Source: Xanthomonas rydalmerensis
GTDB taxonomy: Bacteria > Pseudomonadota > Gammaproteobacteria > Xanthomonadales > Xanthomonadaceae
DNA: 64,000 nucleotides
Direction: 5' to 3'
NCBI RefSeq assembly: GCF_033170385.1
Contig: NZ_CP126170.1
Coordinates: forward strand, 2,752,001-2,816,000
Numbering within the stretch: the first letter of the stretch is position 1; the number at the start of each line of letters is the position of its first letter. Shown here in pieces: positions 50,115-60,800 of the stretch. Below the pieces are notes generated by a model, which worked only from the letters and a program-made list of their open reading frames with translations, did not search any database and was not told the origin of the DNA. Both the position numbers and the translations under genes were made by a program.

Positions 50115-51818
50115 ATGGTGTTGGACGTCGTCAAGCAAAGCAAGCCGCAAATCGCGCTCGCCAGCGCGATCAGCATCGCTGCCGGCGCAGCCAACATCTG
50201 GCTGTTGGCCCTGGTTGGCCGCGACATGCGCGCCGCCGTCGCCGCGCCGGACGCAATCGCAGAATTTGCCGGCGCATTGGTATTGATGGTCGGGTTCGGC
50301 CTGGTTTCTCAGGTGGCGCTGTCGCGACTCAGCGCCAACATGCTGCATGGCCTCCGTCACAAGCTGGTGCAGGCCATCAGCCACCTATCGGTTCGCAGAA
50401 TCGAGGCCATCGGGCGCCACCGGCTGTACGCCGCGCTCACCCGCGACGTCCCTGCGTTGCACGACTTCCTCGTCGCGCTGCCCAACTACGTGTTCAACAT
50501 CACCGTGGTGCTGGCGTGCCTGGTCTATCTCGCCGTCATCTCATCCCGCCTGTTCCTGGTCTTCTTCGTACTCCTCCTCATCGGCCTCTACGTGGCCAAG
50601 GTCGTCATCGCCGACCGGGCGGAGGCGCGCTTCCAGTTGCGCCGCAAGGTGGAGAACGATCTGTTCAAGTGCTACGAAGCGGTCATCGACGGCAGCAAGG
50701 AACTCAAGCTGAACCCGGACCGGGAGGGCTGGTTGATCCGGGATGAACTGGAGGGATTCGCCCAAAAATACAAGGACGCCACCAAGACCGCGGAGTTGTT
50801 TCTCAACATCTCCAACAGCTGGGCGACCGCGATCATCTTCATCGGGGTCGGCACGCTTCTGTTCCTGTCCTCGCACATCGGCGTGCCGAACCGCGAACCG
50901 GTGGTGACCTTCGTGCTGACCATTTTCTATATCGTCGGCCCGCTCACGGTCCTCATCAATTCGTTCCGCACCGTGCATGCCGCCAAGGCGGCCATCGCGC
51001 ACCTGCATGCGCTCAGACTCGATGCCACGGATACCGCCTCCTCCTCACCTTTGGCGATGGAGCCGTTTCAGTCGCTGTCGGCGAAAGGACTGTTTTTCCG
51101 CCATGACAATCCGGACGGAGAATGTCCCGGGTTCAATGTCGGCCCGCTGGACCTGGACATCGCGCGTGGCGAGATCGTCTATTTCGTCGGCGGCAACGGA
51201 AGCGGCAAGACCACCGCGGCGAAGCTGCTGACCGGATTGTACGAGCGCCATGCCGGCGAAGTGCTGATCAATGGCGTGCAGTTGGCAGACCAGCGGGCGC
51301 ACTTCCAGTATTTTTCTGCGATTTTCCAGGATTATTACCTGTTCGAAACGCTGGTGGCGAAGCACGGCAAGGAGATTGAGCCCGAGCAGGTGCGAGACTG
51401 GCTGGACAGGCTGCATCTTTCCGACAAGGTCAGCGTCGAGCACGGACGCCTGTCCACCACCAGGCTGTCCTATGGCCAGCGTAAGCGCCTGGCCCTGCTG
51501 ATTGCCTACTTCGAGCAGTCGGAGATCTACGTCTTCGACGAGTGGGCCGCGGACCAGGATGTGGAGTTTCGCGAGTTCTTCTACGGCACCTTCCTGCCCG
51601 GGCTGAAGAAGCTGGGCAAGACCTCGATCGTGGTCAGTCACGACGAGCGTTACTTCCATCTCGCCGACAAGGTGCTGAAGTTCGACAACGGCGTGATCGC
51701 GTCCACCACCCAAAACACTCCGAGCGATGCCTGTTGCGTGGAACGCGACAGCCCCCCAGGCAGCCGCCAGCCCGCCATGAACCCTTTCACCTTGGAACGG
51801 ACGTCTGCGCGCACATGA
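50115..51818 (+). CDS. SyrD/PvdE-type cyclic peptide ABC exporter
   Basis: 567-residue fused permease-ATPase. Six hydrophobic helices lie in residues about 15-300. The ATPase has Walker A VGGNGSGKTTAAKLL (about 359), signature LSYGQRKRLALL (about 450) and Walker B IYVFDEWAADQD (about 474), the last being typical of the PvdE/SyrD group that exports peptides made by NRPSs to the periplasm. It starts 22 bp after the first NRPS and overlaps the next by four bases (ATGA), so it is part of the same operon. A periplasmic destination fits with the peptidase domain of the M28 protein. Confidence 0.95.
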   Translation: MVLDVVKQSKPQIALASAISIAAGAANIWLLALVGRDMRAAVAAPDAIAEFAGALVLMVGFGLVSQVALSRLSANMLHGLRHKLVQAISHLSVRRIEAIGRHRLYAALTRDVPALHDFLVALPNYVFNITVVLACLVYLAVISSRLFLVFFVLLLIGLYVAKVVIADRAEARFQLRRKVENDLFKCYEAVIDGSKELKLNPDREGWLIRDELEGFAQKYKDATKTAELFLNISNSWATAIIFIGVGTLLFLSSHIGVPNREPVVTFVLTIFYIVGPLTVLINSFRTVHAAKAAIAHLHALRLDATDTASSSPLAMEPFQSLSAKGLFFRHDNPDGECPGFNVGPLDLDIARGEIVYFVGGNGSGKTTAAKLLTGLYERHAGEVLINGVQLADQRAHFQYFSAIFQDYYLFETLVAKHGKEIEPEQVRDWLDRLHLSDKVSVEHGRLSTTRLSYGQRKRLALLIAYFEQSEIYVFDEWAADQDVEFREFFYGTFLPGLKKLGKTSIVVSHDERYFHLADKVLKFDNGVIASTTQNTPSDACCVERDSPPGSRQPAMNPFTLERTSART

Positions 51819-54800
51819 ACATTCACGATCTCCTGAACGAATGCGTTCGCAGCGGCATCCGTCTGGCCGAGAACAACGGCGATCTGCGCGTCCACTTCGA
51901 TGGTCCCACCCCGGATCGCGCACTGCTCGATCTTTTGCGCCGGCACAAGCAGGACATCCTGCAACAACTAGCCAAGTCGGAGACGCGGCATGTCGCGGGC
52001 ATCCCGGCACTGGCCCCGGAGACGAGGACATCGGCTCCGGCATCCACGGCGCAACGCCGCATGTGGCTGCTCCACATGCTGGAGGAGGCGAATGGCGCAT
52101 ACAACATGGTCGGCGTCTATCGCGTGCGCGGCAGTTTCGATGCCGCGCACATGCAGGCCGCGCTGGATACGCTGGTGGCGCGCCACGAGGCCTTGAGGAC
52201 CGTCTTTGCCGAGGAAGATGGCGAGGTGCGGCAATGCGTGCAGCCCACAGGGCGCGTGGCATTCGAGCACCTCGATCTCTCCATGGCCACCTCCGATGAG
52301 GCCGAGCATTCCCTGCAGCGCTTGCTGCAGCGCGAGAACCGGTGGCGTTTCGACCTTGCCGCCGGACCATTGCTCCGCGCCACCTGCAGCGACCTCGGCA
52401 ACGGCAACTGGATGCTGCTGCTGAATATCCACCACATCGCCGGCGACGAGTGGTCCATCGGCATTCTGGAGCACGAGATCAGCGCGCTCTATACGGCGCT
52501 TTCCGCCGGCACGCCGCCGGCGCTGCTGGCACCGACCCTCCACTACATCGACTACGCAGCATGGAGCAACCAGCAGGCCGAGGGTTCCGAACAGTTGGCG
52601 CAGCTCGACTATTGGAAAGCAAAGCTGGCTGGTTTGCCGGCGCTGCACAGCCTGCCGCTGGACAAACCGCGGCCTGCAGTCCAGGTCTACGACGGCGGCA
52701 CCGTCCGCCGGATTCTGCCGCAACGCTGGCTGCAAGCCGCGCAGACGCTATGCCAGGCCAGCAACGCCACGCTTTTCATGTATCTGCATGCGGCACTGAC
52801 CACTGTCCTGTCTGCTTACAGCAACGAGGACGACATCACTCTTGGTTTCCCCGTCAGTGGCAGGCAACGCAAGGAACTGGAAACGGTCGTCGGCTTGTTC
52901 GTCAACACGCTGGTACTACGCGTGCCAATGCGCGGCGACATGACGTTCGCCGATGCCCTGGCGCTCAGCCGGGAGGCCGTGATCGAAGCGCTGCAGCATC
53001 GTGACGTGCCCTTCGACACCCTGGTCGACACCTTGTGCTCGGGGCGCAGCCCCGCCTACACGCCGTTGGTGCAAATTTTCCTGGCGCTGCAAACACAGGA
53101 GCGCGCCGGGTTGCGCCTGCCTGGCATCGACGTCGAGGCACTGGACAACCCCGGCGCTCCGGTGAAGTTCGACCTGCAGGTGGACGCCGTTGCGTCGGAT
53201 GCGGGATTGATCGTGGATTGGCGCTTCAACCGCAGCCTCTTCGAGGATGCCTCGATGGAGCGCATGGCAGACGCGCTGGTCCGCGTGCTCGAGGCAAGCG
53301 TACATGCACCAGACCAGCCCCTGTCCCGCATCGACCTGCTGGCGCCGCAGGAACGCCAGCTATTGCTGGAGACCTGGAACCAGACCACGGCCCCCTATCC
53401 CGACGATCGCTGCCTCCACCAGCTGTTCGAGGAGCAGGTGCAGCGCAGCCCGCATGCCACGGCCCTGGTCCTGGACACGCACACGCTCAGCTACGCCGCG
53501 CTCAACGCACAGGCCAACCAGCTCGCGCACCACCTCATCGCCCAGGGCCTGCGTCCCGATGGCCTGGTCGCCCTGTGCGTGCAGCGCTCCTTCGCCATGG
53601 TCGTGGGCCTGCTCGCCATCCTCAAGGCCGGCGGCGCCTACGTGCCGCTGGATCCGGACTATCCCGCCGCACGCCTGCAGCAGATCCTCGACGATGCCGA
53701 TCCGGCCCTGCTGCTGGTCGATGCCGCCGGCCGCATCGCCCTCGGCGACGGGGCGCTGCCGGGCCGCCACGTGCTGGACCTGGACCATCCGCATCCGGCC
53801 TGGCACCAACAGCCGCAGACCGATCCGGATCCGCACGCCCTCGGCCTGCACGCCCGCCACCTGGCCTACGTCATCTACACCTCCGGGTCCACCGGAACCC
53901 CCAAGGGCGCCCAGAACGAGCACCGCGCCCTCGTCAACCGCCTGGTCTGGATGCAGCAGGCCTATCGCCTCGACGCCCGCGACGTCGTCGTGCAGAAGAC
54001 TCCCTTCGGCTTCGACGTATCGGTCTGGGAGTTCTTCTGGCCACTGCTGAACGGGGCTACCCTGGCCCTGGCGCCGCCGGGGGCGCACAAGGATCCCGAT
54101 GCCCTGGCCGCACTGTTCGTGCACCACGGCGTTACCACTGCGCATTTCGTGCCCTCCATGCTGGCCCTGTTCCTGCAGACCCCCGGCGTGGAACGCTGCA
54201 CCACGCTGCGCCACCTGGTCTGCAGCGGCGAGGCCCTGCCCGCCAGCAGCGTGCGCCTGGCCCAACGGCGCCTGCCCTGGACCGCCCTCCACAACCTCTA
54301 CGGCCCCACCGAAGCGGCGATCGATGTGACCGCCTGGACCTGCCCGCCCGCCTTCGCCGGGGAGAGCGTGCCCATCGGCCGTCCCATCGCCAACACCACG
54401 ATCTACCTGCTCGACGGCAACGGCCAACCGGTGCCGCTCGGCGCCGTCGGCGAACTGCATATCGGCGGCGTCGGCGTGGCCAGAGGGTATTTGAACCGCC
54501 CCCAGCTCACCACCGAGCGCTTCCTCCCCGATCCCTTCGCCGCCGATCCTGAGGCACGTCTGTACCGGACCGGCGATCTGGCGCGCTACCGCGCCGATGG
54601 CGCCATCGAGTTCCTCGGCCGCATCGACCACCAGGTCAAGCTGCGCGGCTTCCGCATCGAACTGGGCGAGATCGAGGCGCGCATTGCCGAACATCCAGCC
54701 GTGCACAGCACCGTCGTGCTGGCCCTGGGCGAGGCGGCGCACATGCGCCTGGTCGCCTATGTCGTCCCGCGCGAGACGCCCGCCGATGCGCTGGTCACCA

Positions 54801-57800
54801 CCTTGCGTACGTTCCTGGCCCGCACTCTGCCCGACTACATGGTGCCGGCCGCGTTCGTGTGCCTGCCTGCCCTGCCGCTGAGCGCCAACGGCAAGCTCGA
54901 CCGCAAGGCCTTGCCCGCGCCGCAGGACGACGCCTTCGCCCGGCATGCCTACGCGCCGCCGCACCCGGGCACCGAGGCCATCCTCGCCGAGGCCTGGTGC
55001 CGGTTGCTGGGGCGCGAACGGATCGGCCGCCACGACCAGTTCTTCGCCCTCGGCGGCAACTCCCTGCTCGCCGTGCGCCTGCTTAGCCGCATCGAGGCAG
55101 CCTGCGGCGTCCGCCTGTCGCTGGCCGAGGTCTTCGCCCACCCGACGCTGCGCGAACTGGCACACGCCGTCACCCGCCACCAGAGCGGCGCCGCCACGGC
55201 GTCGTTGCCGGCCATCGTCCCGGTCCACCACGGCGACACCCTGCCGCTGTCCTTCGCCCAGCAGCGCCTGTGGTTCCTGGCCCAGCTCGAAGGCACCGGC
55301 ACCGCCTACCACATGCCCGGCGCCCTGCGCCTGCGCGGCGACCTCGACCCGCTCGCCCTGCGCCGTGCCCTGGACGCCCTGCTCCAGCGGCATGCCGCCT
55401 TGCGCACCGTCTTCGCCACCAGTGCCGATGGTCAACCGCTGGCGCACCTGCTGCCCGCCGGACAGGCCTTCCCCCTGGTCGAGCACGACCTCGGCCTCCA
55501 GCCCGACCAGGCCGCGGCCATCGCCAGGCTCGCCCTCGACGAAGTCCTCGCTCCCTTCGACCTGGCGCGCGGCCCGCTCATCCGCGGTCGCCTGTTGCGC
55601 CTGGGACAGGCCGACCACGTGCTGCTGATCACCCAGCACCACATCGTCTCCGATGGCTGGTCGCTGGGCATCCTGATCAACGAACTCGGTGCGCTCTACC
55701 GGGCCATGGTCGCCGGCCAGCCCGATCCGCTGCCGCCGTTGGCCGTGCAGTACCCGGACTACGCCGCCTGGCAGCGGCGCTGGTTCACCGCCGAGCGCCT
55801 GGGCAAGCAACTGGACTACTGGAGCCGCTGCCTGGCCGATGCGCCGGTCCTGCTCACCCTGCCGACCGACCGGCCACGCCCGGCCACGCCGTCCCATGCC
55901 GGCGCCAGCGTGCCGATCGCGCTCGATGCCACGCTGACCCGCGCACTCAAACGCCTCGGCCAACAGCATCAGACCACCCTGTTCATGACCCTGGCCGCCG
56001 CCTGGGCCGCCGTGCTGGCGCGCTTGGCCGGCCAGCACGACGTGGTCATCGGCACCCCGTCGGCCAACCGCAGCCGGCAGGAGATCGAGCCGTTGGTCGG
56101 CTTCTTCGTCAACACCTTGCCGCTGCGCATCGACCTGTCCGGCGAGCCGACCGTCGGTGGCCTGCTCGAACGCGTGCGCGCCGCCGCCCTGGGTGCCCAG
56201 GACCACCAGGACGTTCCCTTCGAGCAGATCGTCGAGCGGATCAATCCGCCACGACAGCTGGAGCACGCCCCGCTGTTCCAGGTCCTGTTCGACTGGCAGA
56301 ACAACGATCCCGGCACGCTCGACCTGCCCGGCCTGCTGGCCGAACCGCTGGCCACGCCCTTCGACCGGATCAAGTTCGACCTGGAGCTCAGCCTGGGCGA
56401 GGTCGGCGACGTCATCCAGGGCCACCTCCACTACGCCACCGACCTGTTCGATGCGGCCACCATCGCGCGCCAGGCCGGCTACCTGATGACCCTGCTCGCG
56501 GCCATGGTCCAGGCCGACGACCAGCCGCTGTCCCGCATCGACCTGCTGGCACCGCAGGAGCGCCAGCTGTTGCTGGAGACCTGGAACCAGACCGCGGCCC
56601 CCTATCCCGACGATCGCTGCCTCCACCAGCTGTTCGAGGAGCAGGTGCAACGCAGCCCGCACGCCACGGCCCTGGTCCTGGACACGCACACGCTCAGCTA
56701 CGCCGCGCTCAACGCACAGGCCAACCAGCTCGCGCACCACCTCATCGCCCAGGGCCTGCGCCCCGATGGCCTGGTCGCCCTGTGCGTGCAGCGCTCCTTC
56801 GCCATGGTCGTGGGCCTGCTCGCCATCCTCAAGGCCGGCGGCGCCTACGTGCCGCTGGATCCGGACTATCCCGCCGCACGCCTGCAGCAGATCCTCGACG
56901 ATGCCGATCCGGCCCTGCTGCTGGTCGATGCCGCCGGCCGCATCGCCCTCGGCGACGGGGCGCTGCCGGGCCGCCACGTGCTGGACCTGGACCATCCGCA
57001 TCCGGCCTGGCACCAACAGCCGCAGACCGATCCGGATCCGCACGCCCTCGGCCTGCACGCCCGCCACCTGGCCTACGTCATCTACACCTCCGGGTCCACC
57101 GGAACCCCCAAGGGCGCCCAGAACGAGCACCGCGCCCTCGTCAACCGCCTGGTCTGGATGCAGCAGGCCTATCGCCTCGACGCCCGCGACGTCGTCGTGC
57201 AGAAGACTCCCTTCGGCTTCGACGTATCGGTCTGGGAGTTCTTCTGGCCACTGCTGAACGGGGCTACCCTGGCCCTGGCGCCGCCGGGGGCGCACAAGGA
57301 TCCCGATGCCCTGGCCGCACTGTTCGTGCACCACGGCGTTACCACCGCGCATTTCGTGCCCTCCATGCTGGCCCTGTTCCTGCAGACCCCCGGCGTGGAA
57401 CGCTGCACCACGCTGCGCCACCTGGTCTGCAGCGGCGAGGCCCTGCCCGCCAGCAGCGTGCGCCTGGCCCAACGGCGCCTGCCCTGGACCGCCCTCCACA
57501 ACCTCTACGGCCCCACCGAAGCGGCGATCGATGTGACCGCCTGGACCTGCCCGCCCGCCTTCGCCGGGGAGAGCGTGCCCATCGGCCGTCCCATCGCCAA
57601 CACCACGATCTACCTGCTCGACGGCAACGGCCAACCGGTGCCGCTCGGCGCCGTCGGCGAACTGCATATCGGCGGCGTCGGCGTGGCCAGAGGGTATTTG
57701 AACCGCCCCCAGCTCACCACCGAGCGCTTCCTCCCCGATCCCTTCGCCGCCGATCCTGAGGCACGTCTGTACCGGACCGGCGATCTGGCGCGCTACCGCG

Positions 57801-60800
57801 CCGATGGCGCCATCGAGTTCCTCGGCCGCATCGACCACCAGGTCAAGCTGCGCGGCTTCCGCATCGAACTGGGCGAGATCGAGGCGCGCATTGCCGAACA
57901 TCCAGCCGTGCACAGCACCGTTGTGCTGGCCCTGGGCGAGGCAGCGCACATGCGCCTGGTCGCCTATGTCGTCCCGCGCGAGACGCCCGCCGATGCGCCC
58001 AGCGATGCGCCCAGCGATGCGCTGGTCACCACCTTGCGTACGTTCCTGGCCCGCACCCTGCCCGACTACATGGTGCCGGCCGCGTTCGTGTGCCTGCCTG
58101 CCCTGCCGCTGAGCGCCAACGGCAAGCTCGACCGCAAGGCCTTGCCCGCGCCGCAGGACGACGCCTTCGCCCGGCATGCCTACGCGCCGCCGCACCCGGG
58201 CACCGAGGCCATCCTCGCCGAGGCCTGGTGCCGGTTGCTGGGGCGCGAACGGATCGGCCGCCACGACCAGTTCTTCGCCCTCGGCGGCAACTCCCTGCTC
58301 GCCGTGCGCCTGCTTAGCCGCATCGAGGCAGCCTGCGGCGTCCGCCTGTCGCTGGCCGAGGTCTTCGCCCACCCGACGCTGCGCGAACTGGCACACGCCG
58401 TCACCCGCCACCAGAGCGGCGCCGCCACGGCGTCGTTGCCGGCCATCGTCCCGGTCCACCACGGCGACACCCTGCCGCTGTCCTTCGCCCAGCAGCGCCT
58501 GTGGTTCCTGGCCCAGCTCGAAGGCACCGGCACCGCCTACCACATGCCCGGCGCCCTGCGCCTGCGCGGCGACCTCGACCCGCTCGCCCTGCGCCGTGCC
58601 CTGGACGCCCTGCTCCAGCGGCATGCCGCCTTGCGCACCGTCTTCGCCACCAGTGCCGATGGTCAACCGCTGGCGCACCTGCTGCCCGCCGGACAGGCCT
58701 TCCCCCTGGTCGAGCACGACCTCGGCCTCCAGCCCGACCAGGCCGCGGCCATCGCCAGGCTCGCCCTCGACGAAGTCCTCGCTCCCTTCGACCTGGCGCG
58801 CGGCCCGCTCATCCGCGGTCGCCTGTTGCGCCTGGGACAGGCCGACCACGTGCTGCTGATCACCCAGCACCACATCGTCTCCGATGGCTGGTCGCTGGGC
58901 ATCCTGATCAACGAACTCGGTGCGCTCTACCGGGCCATGGTCGCCGGCCAGCCCGATCCGCTGCCGCCGTTGGCCGTGCAGTACCCGGACTACGCCGCCT
59001 GGCAGCGGCGCTGGTTCACCGCCGAGCGCCTGGGCAAGCAACTGGACTACTGGAGCCGCTGCCTGGCCGATGCGCCGGTCCTGCTCACCCTGCCGACCGA
59101 CCGGCCACGCCCGGCCACGCCGTCCCATGCCGGCGCCAGCGTGCCGATCGCGCTCGATGCCACGCTGACCCGCGCACTCAAACGCCTCGGCCAACAGCAC
59201 CAGACCACCCTGTTCATGACCCTGGCCGCCGCCTGGGCCGCCGTGCTGGCGCGTCTGGCCGGCCAGCACGACGTGGTCATCGGCACCCCGTCGGCCAACC
59301 GCAGCCGGCAGGAGATCGAGCCGCTGGTCGGCTTCTTCGTCAACACCTTGCCGCTGCGCATCGACCTGTCCGGCGAGCCGACCGTCGGTGGCCTGCTCGA
59401 ACGCGTGCGCGCCGCCGCCCTGGGTGCCCAGGACCACCAGGACGTTCCCTTCGAGCAGATCGTCGAGCGGATCAATCCGCCACGACAGCTGGAGCACGCC
59501 CCGCTGTTCCAGGTCCTGTTCGACTGGCAGAACAACGATCCCGGCACGCTCGACCTGCCCGGCCTGCTGGCCGAACCGCTGGCCACGCCCTTCGACCGGA
59601 TCAAGTTCGACCTGGAGCTCAGCCTGGGCGAGGTCGGCGACGTCATCCAGGGCCACCTCCACTACGCCACCGACCTGTTCGATGCGGCCACCATCGCGCG
59701 CCAGGCCGGCTACCTGATGACCCAGCTTGCGGCCATGGTCCAGGCCGACGACCAGCCGCTGTCCCGCATCGACCTGCTGGCACCGCAGGAGCGCCAGCTG
59801 TTGCTGGAGACCTGGAACCAGACCACGGCGCCCTATCCCGACGATCGCTGCCTCCACCAACTGTTCGAGGAGCAGGTGCAGCGCAGCCCGCATGCCACGG
59901 CCCTGGTCCTGGACACGCACACGCTCAGCTACGCCGCGCTCAACGCACAGGCCAACCAGCTCGCGCACCACCTCATCGCCCAGGGCCTGCGCCCCGATGG
60001 CCTGGTCGCCCTGTGCGTGCAGCGCTCCTTCGCCATGGTCGTGGGCCTGCTCGCCATCCTCAAGGCTGGCGGCGCCTACGTGCCGCTGGATCCGGACTAT
60101 CCCGCCGCACGCCTGCAGCAGATCCTCGACGATGCCGATCCGGCCCTGCTGCTGGTCGATGCCGCCGGCCGCATCGCCCTCGGCGACGGGGCGCTGCCGG
60201 GCCGCCACGTGCTGGACCTGGACCACCCGCATCCGGCCTGGCACCAGCAGCCGCAGACCGATCCGGATCCGCACGCCCTCGGCCTGCACGCCCGTCATCT
60301 GGCCTACGTCATCTATACCTCTGGGTCCACCGGAACTCCCAAGGGCGTAATGATCGAACATGGCTCGGTCTGCAATCAGATCTGGGCACTGAAAAGCCTC
60401 TACGGGCTGACTGCGCACGATCGCCTCCTGCAGTTCTCGTCGCCATGCTTCGACGTCTCGGTGGAGGAAATCTTCGGCGCGCTTTGCAGCGGCGCCACGT
60501 TGGTGCTGCGGACCGATGCCTGGCTAGCCTCCGCGTCCACGTTCAACGAGCTTTGCACCGCCCACGGCATCACCGCGCTCAGCCTGCCCACCTCGCTCTG
60601 GTCGCAGTGGGCCGACGCATGGAGCGAAGCACGTGCACCGCGGACGCTGCGCCACATCGTCATCGGTGGCGAAGCGACCAGCCGGCACGCGCTGCAGGCC
60701 TGGTTCGGTGACGGGGGCGTCAGGCCGACGCTGTTCAACTGCTACGGCCCGACCGAGACGACCGTCAACGCCACCAGCCAGGTGGTACGTGCGCAAGACC

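Noticed and set aside
57992..58020. Possible frameshift in the second serine module
   Set aside because: The length difference is exactly 24 bp, and the frame continues with intact carrier and condensation domains.
53360..60418. A 2352-codon open frame on the minus strand opposite the giant NRPS
   Set aside because: It is the antisense shadow of GC-rich codons, made long because the module is duplicated. Its sequence repeats with the module and is dominated by Gly, Gln, Ala, Val and Arg, with no family motif. The sense frame has complete NRPS domains.
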